DNA of 64,000 nt from Maricaulis maris MCS10 (GCF_000014745.1 NC_008347.1:1249501-1313500), one strand, 5' to 3'. Shown: positions 26,840 to 35,766, numbered from the stretch's first letter. The notes: generated by a model from the sequence alone, not told the origin. Translations and numbers: made by a program.

Positions 26840-27748
26840 CTAGAGCGTCGACGGTTCGCCGCGGCTGAAATAGGCCGCGTCGGCCTTCATTTGCGCGATG
26901 ATATGGTCGTAGGCGGCCCGCACACGCGCGCTCTTGCGGACCGTCTCGTGGGCGACCACCCACAGGTCCAGCGAGCTTTCAAAGTCCGGCAAGATGCGTT
27001 CGAGATAGATGCTGTTGCGCGCCAGCCGGTGCGAGGTCACACCGACGCCGAAACCGGCCTCCAGCCCCTTGACGTGGGAGGCGGGGCTGTTGGACTTGAA
27101 GGAGACATGCCGCGGCAGGACCGGAGCGCCTGTCTGCGTCGATGGCCAGCCGAAATAATCGCCAATCGACCAGCCGACACCGGCATGGTCGGCGAGGTCT
27201 TCCACGGCGTTCGGACGACCATGCTTGTCGAGATAGCTCTTGGCGGCATAGAGGCCGGCGCCGACCGTGGCACCACGGCGTCCGACCAGGCTTTGCTGGG
27301 TGCCGGGGCCGTTCCAGCGCAGGGCGATATCGGCCTCGCGATCGGCCAGATTGGCTGAATTATTCTTGATTGCGATATCGATTCCAATGCCGGGATTGGC
27401 GGCCTGAAAACTCTCCAGCGCCAGTGGCAGCCAGTCGGCGCCCAGGCCTTCCGAGGCGGAGACGACCACCAGGCCTGACAGGGACTGGTCCTGGGCCATG
27501 GCGGCGCGCTCGATGGCCGACGCCTCGTCGCGCATGCGCGCGGCATGGGCGGTCACTTTCCGGCCGAGCGGGGTCAGTCGTGTCTGCCCCTGCTCGCGCT
27601 CGAACAGGGGTTCGCCAAAACGGGATTCCAACGCCTGCAGGCGCCGTGTAACCGTGGGTTGGCTGACGCCGAGCTCATGGGCCGCGGCGGTCAGGCTGCC
27701 TGCTTCGGAAACGGCGAGGCAGACGAGATAATCAGACCAGTCATCCAT
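26840..27748 (-). CDS. LysR-family transcriptional regulator
   Basis: A 302-residue regulator. The N-terminal winged helix-turn-helix has SLTAAAHELGVSQPTVTRRLQ, and a periplasmic-binding-like effector domain follows (SGLVVVSASEGLGADWLPLAL). It is divergent from the small TPR gene at 27854 with about 105 nt between them; whether it controls that gene is not shown. No ligand can be predicted. Confidence 0.92.
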   Translation of the reverse strand: MDDWSDYLVCLAVSEAGSLTAAAHELGVSQPTVTRRLQALESRFGEPLFEREQGQTRLTPLGRKVTAHAARMRDEASAIERAAMAQDQSLSGLVVVSASEGLGADWLPLALESFQAANPGIGIDIAIKNNSANLADREADIALRWNGPGTQQSLVGRRGATVGAGLYAAKSYLDKHGRPNAVEDLADHAGVGWSIGDYFGWPSTQTGAPVLPRHVSFKSNSPASHVKGLEAGFGVGVTSHRLARNSIYLERILPDFESSLDLWVVAHETVRKSARVRAAYDHIIAQMKADAAYFSRGEPSTL

Positions 27749-27853
27749 ACGAATTTGTATTCCAAGGATGATGATATCGTCAATTCCATTCGCGGAACTT
27801 CGTTCTAATTATGAACAGTGTTTACCGCATTGCTCATATCGGAGGGATTGATC

Positions 27854-28321
27854 ATGCGCTCAATGTTTCTCGCGGCCGCCCTGGCCGCCATCGCAACGCC
27901 AGCCGGAATTGCCCAGACCTGTGACGCCGAACCGACCCTGGTCGGCCACCGGACTGCCAACGGTACGGTACGTGCCCAGTACAACGCCGTCGAGCGCGGC
28001 GAGTGGCCCAATGTGGTGCTGATCGGCGAAGGCCTAGTTGAAACCGGCCTGTCTTCGCGCAACAAGACCGCCGCCTGGTCCAATCTCTGCGCCGGTTATG
28101 CGGGCAGTGGTGAGTATGAAGCGGCCGTCTCGGCTTGCGGCGAGGCCCTGGCCCTGCGCGACAATGCCTGGCGTGCGCTCAATAATCGTGGTGCGGCCCA
28201 TTGGCTGGCTGGCAATACGGAGGCGGCCCTGGCCGATTTCCGCGCCGCCGACGCTGCCTCGACCGGTGAGGACGAAGTGACCGCGAATCTCGCAATGGCC
28301 TCGTGCACCTCGGCAAACTAA
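27854..28321 (+). CDS. Small secreted TPR-like protein
   Basis: A 155-residue protein with a cleavable signal peptide (MRSMFLAAALAAIATPAGIAQ). The rest contains about two tetratricopeptide-like helical pairs (AAWSNLCAGYAGSGEYEAAVS and ALNNRGAAHWLAGNTEAALA). Similar small proteins are common in Caulobacterales and Maricaulales, with no known role. GGAGGG lies 7 nt before the ATG at 27854. A strong terminator follows about 35 nt after the stop. Confidence 0.82.
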   Translation: MRSMFLAAALAAIATPAGIAQTCDAEPTLVGHRTANGTVRAQYNAVERGEWPNVVLIGEGLVETGLSSRNKTAAWSNLCAGYAGSGEYEAAVSACGEALALRDNAWRALNNRGAAHWLAGNTEAALADFRAADAASTGEDEVTANLAMASCTSAN

Positions 28322-28355
28322 TCCTCCCAGACAGGTTTGCATGCTGCACAGACTG

Positions 28356-28390
28356 GCGGCCGGAGCGTGTTGTGCTCCGGCCGCTTTTTT
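28356..28390 (+). terminator. Rho-independent terminator after the TPR gene
   Basis: GCGGCCGGAGC (28356-28366) and GCTCCGGCCGC (28374-28384) form a perfect 11-bp stem with a 7-nt loop, followed by six T residues. Confidence 0.92.
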
Positions 28391-28512
28391 GTCGCTGAGC
28401 ACAGGCTTGCACCAGGCTGCGGGCCCGGGCTTCAAATCGGTTTCGATTGCAACTAAAACGGCGCTATCGATGTGAGTGGCCAGCCTTGCCCGGCCAGACG
28501 CAGGAGCGACGC

Positions 28513-29142
28513 ATGCCGGACCAACCCCCCAAACCCCTGCTGGATGGCTATCGCGAATTTCGCCGCGATGCCTACAAGACCCAGCGGGCGCACTATGCCG
28601 AGCTGACCAAGGGCCAGAATCCGCACACGCTGATCATTGCCTGCTCCGACAGCCGGGTGGACCCGGCAGTGGTGTTCAGCGCCCGCCCGGGCGATCTGTT
28701 CGTGGTCCGCAATGTCGCTAATCTCGTGCCGCCGATGGATGATGATGGCGGACGCCATGGCGTCTCGGCCGCGATCGAATTTGCTGTCAGCGCCCTGGGT
28801 GTCGACCATATCGTGGTGATGGGGCATGGCCAGTGTGGCGGCGTGGCGGCTTGCGTCGCCGGCCTCGACAGCCTGTCCTTCAAATATGTCGGCCCCTGGC
28901 TGGAGCCACTCGAACCGGCGCGGGCCGAAGTGCATGCGCATCATGGCGACGCCGACAGCGAGACGCTGTGTGATGCGCTCGAGCTCAATTCGATCCGGCA
29001 TTCGATCCGGCGGCTGCACCAATTCCCCTTTGTCGAACAGGCGATCCAGGACCGCGGGCTGCAACTGCACGGGGCCCGCTTCTCGATTCATGACGGGGTA
29101 TTGGAGTGGATGGGGGAAGACGGCGAATTCCATCCGGTCTAG
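28513..29142 (+). CDS. can: Beta-class carbonic anhydrase
   Basis: A 209-residue cytoplasmic zinc enzyme interconverting CO2 and bicarbonate. Zinc ligands C44 (ACSDSRVDP, with catalytic D46 and R48), H105 and C108 (GHGQCGG) are all present. It may supply bicarbonate to carboxylases such as the pyruvate carboxylase in this window. The ATG at 28513 follows CAGGAGCGACGC; the frame extends upstream but without family similarity. Confidence 0.95.
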   Translation: MPDQPPKPLLDGYREFRRDAYKTQRAHYAELTKGQNPHTLIIACSDSRVDPAVVFSARPGDLFVVRNVANLVPPMDDDGGRHGVSAAIEFAVSALGVDHIVVMGHGQCGGVAACVAGLDSLSFKYVGPWLEPLEPARAEVHAHHGDADSETLCDALELNSIRHSIRRLHQFPFVEQAIQDRGLQLHGARFSIHDGVLEWMGEDGEFHPV

Positions 29143-29294
29143 CCTCGCCGCAGTCCCGCGTCCGACGCGGACTCCAGATCTGGCTGCGCCCGCCTCTTTC
29201 AATTGCCGCGCATCGGGCGCCAGCCTGCTTCGCAACATTTCAACCGGCGGATCATCACGTCGGGACCACAATCGATGCACAGGGAAGTGACAGG

Positions 29295-30302
29295 ATGAAA
29301 CTCGCAACGCTCAAATCTGACAGCCGGGATGGCCGCCTGGTCGTCGTCTCAAAAGATCTCGCCTGGTGTGCGGATGCCCGGCAGGTCGCGCCGACCCTGC
29401 AGGCGGCCCTTGATGACTGGGACCGGTGCGAGCCCGAGCTTCGCGCCCTGTCAGAAGAACTCGAGCGTGAAACCATTCCGCGCGAGCGCTTCCATGAACG
29501 CGAGGCCCTGTCGCCGTTGCCGCGTGCCTTCCAGTGGGCCGACGGGTCAGCCTACGTCAACCATGTCGAACTGGTCCGCAAGGCGCGCAATGCCGAGATG
29601 CCGGCCACCTTCTGGACCGACCCGCTGATGTATCAGGGCGGCTCCGACGCCTTCCTCGCCCCGCGCGCCGATATCCCGCTCGGCGACACGGCCTGGGGCT
29701 GTGACATGGAGGGCGAGGTCGCTGTCATCACCGGCGACGCGCCGGCCGGTTGTTCGGTCGAGGACGCCGCCAAGACCATCCGCCTGGTGATGCTGGTCAA
29801 TGACGTCTCCCTGCGCGGCCTGATCCCCGGTGAGCTGGCCAAGGGCTTCGGCTTCTTCCAGGCCAAACCGCCGAGCGCCTTCTCGCCGGTCGCTGTCACG
29901 CCGGACGAGCTGGGTGAGGCCTGGGATGGCAAGAAGCTGCACCTGCCGCTCTTGGTGAAATATAATGGCGAGCTGTTCGGCAAGGCCGAGTGCGGCGTCG
30001 ACATGACCTTTGATTTCGGCCAGCTGATCGCCCACCTCGGCAAGACGCGCCCGGTCACGGCCGGCACGATTGTCGGCTCCGGCACAGTGTCCAACAAGCT
30101 CGATGATGGTCCCGGCAAGCCGATCAGTGAAGGCGGTGTCGGCTATTCCTGCATCGCCGAGATCCGCATGATCGAAACGATCAATGACGGCAAGCCAAGC
30201 ACGCCTTTCATGCAATATGGCGACACGGTCCGCATCGAGATGAAGGACAAGGACGGCAAGTCCATCTTCGGCGCCATCGAGCAGGAAGTGGTCAAGGCCT
30301 GA
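29295..30302 (+). CDS. Fumarylacetoacetate hydrolase family protein
   Basis: A 335-residue FAH-fold enzyme that probably cleaves or hydrates a beta-diketo or oxo acid. The catalytic core includes the metal-site region WGCDMEGEVAVITGDAP, the substrate loop MLVNDVSLRGLIPGELAKGF, FQAKPPSAFSPVAVTPDELG, and the C-terminal GTIVGSGTVSN and GYSCIAEIRMIE. The length and N-terminal domain resemble 2-oxohepta-3-ene-dioate hydratase and fumarylacetoacetase-like members. No tyrosine-catabolism genes are nearby, so the substrate is open. ATG at 29295 follows AGGGAAGTGACAGG. Confidence 0.88.
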   Translation: MKLATLKSDSRDGRLVVVSKDLAWCADARQVAPTLQAALDDWDRCEPELRALSEELERETIPRERFHEREALSPLPRAFQWADGSAYVNHVELVRKARNAEMPATFWTDPLMYQGGSDAFLAPRADIPLGDTAWGCDMEGEVAVITGDAPAGCSVEDAAKTIRLVMLVNDVSLRGLIPGELAKGFGFFQAKPPSAFSPVAVTPDELGEAWDGKKLHLPLLVKYNGELFGKAECGVDMTFDFGQLIAHLGKTRPVTAGTIVGSGTVSNKLDDGPGKPISEGGVGYSCIAEIRMIETINDGKPSTPFMQYGDTVRIEMKDKDGKSIFGAIEQEVVKA

Positions 30303-30330
30303 GGGCGGGCAACCATCCCGGCAAGGCAAG

Positions 30331-30361
30331 AAAAGGGCGGGGCGATGATCCCGCCCTTTTT
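30331..30361 (+). terminator. Rho-independent terminator after the FAH-family gene
   Basis: AAAAGGGCGGG (30331-30341) pairs perfectly with CCCGCCCTTTT (30350-30360) around an 8-nt loop. The T run closes the structure and the A run lets it work in either direction. Confidence 0.9.
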
Positions 30362-30440
30362 CGTTGCGGGCAGCGATCTGCCGGTTCGCGTGGGGAAGAC
30401 CGGGGCGCACCTAATATCCTGCGCCCGGCGCGGGAGCTAT

Positions 30441-30562
30441 CCATAAAACCCATGTCAGCCAGCGGGCCGTATCCGGTTCTTCAGGTCAAGGGCGCCGCAG
30501 GCGCCGCTTCGCGGTTGAAACCCTTGAGCTGAAGAACCGGATTCGGCTTTCACCCGGCAATG
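30441..30562 (+). repeat. Dispersed palindromic element, copy B
   Basis: Arms at 30466-30492 and 30521-30547 (27 nt each, starting GCCGTATCCGGTTCTTCAGG) form a long stem with two mismatches. The flank TGTCAGCCAGCGG lies before and CACCCGGCAATGGATA after. The loop has CGCCGCTTCGCGGTTGAAA in common with copy D. It is non-coding. Confidence 0.88.
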
Positions 30563-30596
30563 GATAACGGCGCAGCCTGAATCCGAGAATTAATTG

Positions 30597-30613
30597 GTGC
30601 CTGTCACCATTTG
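30597..30613 (+). repeat. Left arm of a 17-bp inverted repeat bracketing 30.6-35.0 kb
   Basis: GGTGCCTGTCACCATTT, with its exact reverse complement at 34943-34959. The two arms enclose the outer-membrane barrel gene and the repeat protein gene. No target-site duplication is evident next to the arms. The core GGTG-CCTGT-CACC is itself a small hairpin. Confidence 0.7.
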
Positions 30614-30862
30614 TTTCGGTCATTTTTAGAGCATGGGTCGGGCCGGTTTTCGGGTTCTCGAGGCGGGGCGACACGGTTTGGGGCGCCGCAATTTACACAG
30701 AGGCCTTGAGCGATTTCGCAGTAAGGCCGTCGCCAAATCAAGGAAGTCGGCCCCCACACGTTCTGGTAAATGATTGATATGAATGGTTTCGGCGAGCCAC
30801 GCCGTTGACGGTGAAAAGGCACTATGCAAATTTGTTTGCTACGAGAGTTGGGGCACTTGCAT

Positions 30863-31774
30863 ATGAAACCATTGCTTGGAGTTATCGCTGCCGTCGGATT
30901 GGCGGGAGCTTTTGGAAGTGCGTCTGATGCACAAACTGGCGATGGGGACTTGAGCTTCAGCCTCGGGCTGACGGTGTCGAATAGCGACAATATCGCTTTC
31001 CTGTCGGGCGCGGGCGTCTCATCGGACGACGACAGCTCGATTACGCTGCGTGGGAGTGCAAACGGCAAGTGGCAAATCGGTGACAATGGTCGCCTGTCGC
31101 TTGATTACGCCTTCTCCGGCACGCGCTACAGTGCAATCGGATCGCGGGACAATAACCTCCATCTTGGCACGGCGACCTACACCCATCGCGTTGGCGTATC
31201 GGTCCTCGGCGGCAGTTATGCCATCGGGCGCTACCAGCTCGACGGCGAAGATTTCCTGGAGATCGACGTGGCGAGCCTGTTCTTTGGAACGCCGGGGCCA
31301 TGGGGTTGGGTGCTGGTCGGTCGCTACACAGCGACGGAAAAGACATTCGACGCGGCCCTGTCAGAACGGGACGCAAGCGCCGACAGCGTCGGCATTTCGG
31401 CATCGCGGCGATTTGGCGATACCCGAATTCGACTGGAATTGAGCCAGGCCGGTGAAGACGCAAGTTCGGACTTCCTGGATAACAACTCCACCACCGTCTC
31501 CATCAACCTGTCCCAACCGCTCCGGTTGATCGATCAACCGCTCCGCCTGTCGCTCACCGCCGGCATCTCGGAGCGCAGCTATGACCGGCTCGATCCGTAT
31601 TACGGCGTTACCCGAGAAGATACGCGCCGCAGATATCAGGCCGCGCTGTCTCGGGAATTCGACAGCGGATTGTCCATAACAGGCTCCGCCAGCCATCTGG
31701 ATTCAAGCTCGAACCTGCCGTCGGCGAATTACGACCAGACGATCATCAGTTTCAGCATCAATCAACGCTTCTAG
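30863..31774 (+). CDS. Putative outer-membrane beta-barrel protein
   Basis: A 303-residue protein with a signal peptide (MKPLLGVIAAVGLAGAFGSA) and a mature part made of alternating hydrophobic/polar strands (DLSFSLGLTVSNSDNIAF, GRLSLDYAFSGTRYSAI, HRVGVSVLGGSYAIGRYQLD). The C-terminus IISFSINQRF ends in Phe, as BAM-assembled barrels do. No family is recognised beyond that; I estimate 12-14 strands. It precedes the large secreted repeat protein by 63 nt and the two may form an operon. Both lie between the 17-bp inverted repeats, and base composition is more A+T-rich than in neighbouring genes. The chosen ATG has only a weak ribosome site (GAGTTGGGG). Confidence 0.72.
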   Translation: MKPLLGVIAAVGLAGAFGSASDAQTGDGDLSFSLGLTVSNSDNIAFLSGAGVSSDDDSSITLRGSANGKWQIGDNGRLSLDYAFSGTRYSAIGSRDNNLHLGTATYTHRVGVSVLGGSYAIGRYQLDGEDFLEIDVASLFFGTPGPWGWVLVGRYTATEKTFDAALSERDASADSVGISASRRFGDTRIRLELSQAGEDASSDFLDNNSTTVSINLSQPLRLIDQPLRLSLTAGISERSYDRLDPYYGVTREDTRRRYQAALSREFDSGLSITGSASHLDSSSNLPSANYDQTIISFSINQRF

Positions 31775-31837
31775 ACGTTGAATTCAAGCCGCGCGCCAGG
31801 GGCGCCGCGGCCAAGGCCCGACCGAAGGACCCGGAAC

Positions 31838-34800
31838 ATGAAAACATCACGACTTGCCGGCATGTTCGCTGCCGCCGTCATTGCCGGTACATTCAGCCTG
31901 ACCGCGTCCGTTGCGGTCGGCGCTCAAGGCCTCGTTACTTCGTCAGGCTTTAGCTGCGAACTGGATGCAGCCATAGCCGCAGGAACGGCAACGCAAGCCC
32001 AATTTGCCGAGGCAGTTGCCAGGCTGCCGCGGGATCCGCGGAATCCTGATGTTGTGTTGCTGGACAATGGTGTACGCGCAAGTGCCCGGGAAATCCTGGC
32101 GATTGCAGCGGCCGGCAATGGCGTTCCAGCCGGCAATGTGGCGAGCGCGCCGGACCGGGCCAATCCGGCCAATTTCGTCGCCCATCTGCAGTTCAGCAAC
32201 AATCAACGTGCCATGTCGCACAGCGATTTCATGTACGCGGTTTTCAGCGGCGTCTCGACGGGATTGTTCGGAACGGTTGATCTGTGTGCGCCGCCCCCGG
32301 TTCCGCAAAACATTGTGACCCAGGCCATGCTCGGCCCTGTGATTCAACCGTCACAACCCCCGGTGATCCAGTCGCCGACGACCAATAATCCCGCTGCGTT
32401 CAGCGCCGCCGCGACTCGGCAACCTATGCGCAGGTATGCTTGTGAGCTGGTTGGGGCCGTTTCTAGCGGAACGGCGACCCAGGCCCAATTCGCTCAAGCT
32501 GTTGCCAGGCTGCCGCGCGATCCGAGTAATCCGGATATCGTGCTTCTGGACGATGGCGTGCGCGCTCGGGCGAGCCAGATTTTGGCGATTGCAGCAGCGG
32601 GCAACGGTATTGCCGCAGCCCCCGTGACGAGCGAGCCGGATCGCACAAACCCGGACAATTACATTTCCCATCTGCTGTACCGTAGCGGTGGAACCGCGAT
32701 AGCCCATTCCACTTTTATCGCTTCGGTTTTTTCCGGCCTCACGCCGTCTGGCGGCGGCCCGGCTGATTTGTGCAGCCCGGCGCCAACCCCGGCTTCGCAA
32801 AACATTGTGACCGACGTATTGCTCGGCCCTGTGGTCCAATCGCCCGTGTCTGGCGGTGTGGCGCCTGTCGCCGCGCCCGGCAACCTCAATATGCCAGCCG
32901 GCAATGCCACGCCAACGGTAGCCATGACCTGCCCGCTGGATGAAGCCATTCAACTCGGAACGGCGACGCCGGCCCAGTTCGCAGAGGCGGTCGCAAGGCT
33001 GCCGCGCGATCCGAATAATCCCTCAATCGTGTTGCTCGCAAACGGTGCACGCGCGCAGCTCGGCGCTATCAATGCGCTCGTCGCTGGCGGATCCGGACTG
33101 CCTGCTAGCCCGTTATCCACCCCGCCGGATCGGTCCGATCCGAACAATCTCATGGCGTATCTCGTCCACGACAATGGCGGCAATGCGCTGACGCACCAGG
33201 CCCTTGTCACCGCGATATTCAGGGGCGTTGCCACTTCGCTCGGCGGATCGGTTGACCTGTGCGCCCCTGCGCCGGCGCCGCGCCAAGTCAACGTCTCCAT
33301 CGGAAGCCCGGCACCGGCACCGGTTTTGCCTGTAACGCCTGTGCTCCAGCAGCCACAAACCTTGTCGATCCAGTCGCCAACGACCGGCAATCCCGTCGCG
33401 ATTGCCGGAAGTGGGGTTCAGATGACCCATCAGGGGGTCAGCATCAACCTTGCTTGTGAGCTGGAAGACGCCATTCAACTCGGAACGGCGACGCAGGCCC
33501 AATTCGTCGAGGCAGTGGCCAGGCTGCCGCGCGATCCGAGCAATCCCGACATCGTACTTTTAGCCGATGGGGTGCGCGCCCGGGCGAGCCAGATCTTGTC
33601 GATCGCGGCGGCCGGCAATGGCATCCCCGCTGGTAATGTGACGGGCACGCCCGATCGCACGAACCCGGACAATTACATTGCCTATCTGCAGTCCTTCTCT
33701 TCAAACGGAATGCCGCATTCGAGTTTTATCGGTGAGGTCTTTTCTGGCCTTACGACGTCTCACAACGGCCCAGTCAATCTGTGCAGCTCGGCACCGACAC
33801 CGGCATCGCCCACATTGCCTGTGCTCCAACCGCCACAGCCCCTGTCGGTCCAGTCGCCGACGCCCAACAATCCCGCCGCGGTGGCTGGCAGTGGCGCCAA
33901 TATGACCAATTTTGGCGTCTTCCTCGACTCTAATTGTGCGCTTGATAACGCGCTAGGAGCCGGCACGGCGACGCAGGCCCAGTTGATTGAGGGTGTCGCC
34001 AGGTTGCCGCGCGATCCGAACAATCCGGACATCGTGCTTCTGGACAATGGCGTGCGCGCTCGGGCGAGCCAGATCTTGTCGATCGCAGCAGCCGGCAATG
34101 GCATCCCCGCCGGTAATGTGACGGGCATGCCGGATCGCACAAACCCGGACAATTACACTGCCTATCTGCAGTCCTTCTCTCCAAACGGAATGCCGCATTC
34201 CGCTTTTATCGCTTCGGTTTTTTCCGGCCTCACGGCGTCCAGCGGTGGCCAACTCAATATGTGCAGCCCGGCACCGGCACCTGCATCGCCCATATCGCCT
34301 GTGCTCGGGCAGCCACAGTCTTTGCAATCGGTCCAGTTACCGACGACCGGCCAGCCGAATCTCAACATTACGGATGATGGCCCGAGCCTGTCCGTGTTGC
34401 CGAACGTTGACACGGTTTCTCCAACCCCGACCGCGCCGAATGCCGGTTCTGTTGATTGCTGGTCCTTCGACGAGCGGACCGGGCTATGGGTTCAAAATCC
34501 AAACTGCCCCGGAAGTCCTGCTCCGACGACCGGCCAGCCGAACCTCAACATTACGGATGATGGCCCGAGCCTGTCCGTGTTGCCGAACGTTGACACGGTT
34601 TCACCAACCCCGACCGCGCCGAATGCCGGTTCTGTTGATTGCTGGTCCTTCGACGAGCGGACCGGGCTATGGGTTCAAAATCCAAACTGCCCCGGAAGTC
34701 CTGCTCCGATTCCAGACGGCACGCAGACCGTGCAGCCGGCTGCCCTGGTCATGGAAGAGGTCATCGACGAATTGCAATCTGACCCCGCCGAGAACATCGA

Positions 34801-34882
34801 AGGCATTGTCGAAGAAGCGATCCGGGAAACGGTGGAGGAAGCGATCGAGGTCTGCTTCTTTGAAGAGGAATGTGAATTTTAG
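31838..34882 (+). CDS. Large secreted repeat protein, five Cys-bounded domains plus tandem C-terminal repeat
   Basis: A 1014-residue exported protein (signal peptide to about VAVGA). Five homologous domains start at Cys 40, 202, 365, 540 and 700. Each has about 110 residues with ARLPRDPXNPDIVLLDNGVR and ILAIAAAGNGIPAGNV cores, ends near a second Cys (DLCAPPP or NLCSSAP), and is followed by a Pro/Gln/Thr-rich linker of about 50 residues. The two cysteines may close each domain with a disulfide. Residues 835-895 and 896-956 are a near-identical 61-residue duplication, each with DCWSFDERTGLWVQNPNC. The C-terminus is a very acidic helix (EEAIRETVEEAIEVCFFEEE). I do not recognise the domain. A surface or matrix role next to the outer-membrane barrel gene is a guess. 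Confidence 0.8.
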   Translation: MKTSRLAGMFAAAVIAGTFSLTASVAVGAQGLVTSSGFSCELDAAIAAGTATQAQFAEAVARLPRDPRNPDVVLLDNGVRASAREILAIAAAGNGVPAGNVASAPDRANPANFVAHLQFSNNQRAMSHSDFMYAVFSGVSTGLFGTVDLCAPPPVPQNIVTQAMLGPVIQPSQPPVIQSPTTNNPAAFSAAATRQPMRRYACELVGAVSSGTATQAQFAQAVARLPRDPSNPDIVLLDDGVRARASQILAIAAAGNGIAAAPVTSEPDRTNPDNYISHLLYRSGGTAIAHSTFIASVFSGLTPSGGGPADLCSPAPTPASQNIVTDVLLGPVVQSPVSGGVAPVAAPGNLNMPAGNATPTVAMTCPLDEAIQLGTATPAQFAEAVARLPRDPNNPSIVLLANGARAQLGAINALVAGGSGLPASPLSTPPDRSDPNNLMAYLVHDNGGNALTHQALVTAIFRGVATSLGGSVDLCAPAPAPRQVNVSIGSPAPAPVLPVTPVLQQPQTLSIQSPTTGNPVAIAGSGVQMTHQGVSINLACELEDAIQLGTATQAQFVEAVARLPRDPSNPDIVLLADGVRARASQILSIAAAGNGIPAGNVTGTPDRTNPDNYIAYLQSFSSNGMPHSSFIGEVFSGLTTSHNGPVNLCSSAPTPASPTLPVLQPPQPLSVQSPTPNNPAAVAGSGANMTNFGVFLDSNCALDNALGAGTATQAQLIEGVARLPRDPNNPDIVLLDNGVRARASQILSIAAAGNGIPAGNVTGMPDRTNPDNYTAYLQSFSPNGMPHSAFIASVFSGLTASSGGQLNMCSPAPAPASPISPVLGQPQSLQSVQLPTTGQPNLNITDDGPSLSVLPNVDTVSPTPTAPNAGSVDCWSFDERTGLWVQNPNCPGSPAPTTGQPNLNITDDGPSLSVLPNVDTVSPTPTAPNAGSVDCWSFDERTGLWVQNPNCPGSPAPIPDGTQTVQPAALVMEEVIDELQSDPAENIEGIVEEAIRETVEEAIEVCFFEEECEF
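34340..34705 (+). repeat. 183-bp near-perfect tandem duplication inside the repeat protein gene
   Basis: Units 34340-34522 and 34523-34705 differ at only a few bases (for example AAT/AAC and TCT/TCA), which change no residue I can see. The duplication preserves the reading frame (61 codons) and must be recent, because the five larger repeats of the same gene have diverged strongly. Confidence 0.92.
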
Positions 34883-35196
34883 GTAGAATCGACGCTCGGC
34901 GCATTCATCTCATGGCGGCTCAGAGTTGACGAAGCTGTTGTAAGAAATGGTGACAGGCACCGATATATCGCCGGATTGGCGGTGTTATCTTGAGGCCGCA
35001 ATGTCGCGGGATATCGAGATTCGGATTGGTCAATTTGATGGGCGCGCTGCGCCAGCCTTTCTCTTGCCCGCAATAGCCTCAAACCCCGTCATCCCCCGGC
35101 TTGTCCGGGGGGCCTTGTCCACCCGGTCGACGGGGATCGTCGGGCTGGAGGGACGGTTAGGTCCGTGCGCGTCTACGCCGCGCTGGCGGCTCGACC
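34883..35196. other. 314-bp intergenic region
   Basis: It contains the right inverted-repeat arm (34943-34959) and a short hairpin CCCCCGG (35093-35099) / CCGGGGG (35105-35111) within GTCATCCCCCGGCTTGTCCG, a repeat type seen between genes of many alphaproteobacteria. I see no gene in it. Confidence 0.6.
34943..34959 (-). repeat. Right arm of the 17-bp inverted repeat
   Basis: AAATGGTGACAGGCACC, the exact reverse complement of 30597-30613. It lies 61 nt after the stop codon of the repeat protein gene. Confidence 0.7.
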
Positions 35197-35532
35197 CTAG
35201 TGCGCCTGGTCCGGCGTCATTTTCAGTTGATAGCGCGTGCCGTCAAAGCTCTCGAAGGCCTCAGCGATTTGCGGGTGCTCGACCGGGCCGTTCTCGGCGT
35301 CGGGCAGGAGATTGCCCTCCGAGACATAGGCGCCGTAATAGCTTTCATCATTCTCGGCCAGCAGGTGATAGAAAGGCTGGTCCTTGGACGGACGGACATT
35401 TTCGGGAATGGACTCGTACCATTCCTCTGTATTGGCGAATTGCGGATCCACATCCACCACCACCCCGCGGAAGGGGAAGAGCCGGTGGCGAACCACATCG
35501 CCCAATCCGAATTTGGCGTCGCGAATGATCAT
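35197..35532 (-). CDS. hspQ: Heat shock protein HspQ
   Basis: A 111-residue protein of the HspQ (YccV) family, reported in enterobacteria to act as a specificity factor for the Lon protease and to bind hemimethylated DNA. The conserved N-terminus AKFGLGDVVRHRLFPFRGVVVDVDP and the QPFYHLLAEND and YVSEGNLLPD segments are present. The ATG at 35532 is the only sensible start. It is divergent from ppx/gppA; a heat-shock promoter is not obvious in the 234-bp gap. Confidence 0.93.
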   Translation of the reverse strand: MIIRDAKFGLGDVVRHRLFPFRGVVVDVDPQFANTEEWYESIPENVRPSKDQPFYHLLAENDESYYGAYVSEGNLLPDAENGPVEHPQIAEAFESFDGTRYQLKMTPDQAH

Positions 35533-35766
35533 GGCATCTTACTCTGGCACACACTCTGGCACATATGAACGCGCGCGGACCATCCTCGCGCGCCGGGACC
35601 CTATCTAGGGTGTTTCTTGCATTAAGCTACGGCTTGCACTGCCAGACGTCACGCATCCTTGCAGGTCAATCACTTCCTTGTATTCTGCAATCAACAAAGA
35701 AATAGCCCGATTCGAGCCGCGCCTCCCGAACCCGGATGCGGCGCGCCGGTCGGCAAGAGGGAAATC

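Larger units (their letters stand above)
30303..30862. other. 560-bp intergenic region with terminator, palindromic element and inverted-repeat arm
   Basis: In order it holds an intrinsic terminator (30331-30361), a full copy of the dispersed hairpin element (30441-30562), the left 17-bp arm of an inverted repeat that recurs beyond the next two genes (30597-30613), and about 230 nt upstream of the outer-membrane gene in which I see no clear promoter. Confidence 0.7.

Noticed and set aside
31838-34882. Regularly spaced DNA repeats resembling an array
   Set aside because: The repeats are coding, about 480-525 nt apart and degenerate. They are protein domains, not CRISPR.
30597-34959. Calling the bracketed segment a transposon
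   Set aside because: There is no transposase gene and no target-site duplication at the inverted-repeat arms, so only the repeats are reported as features.
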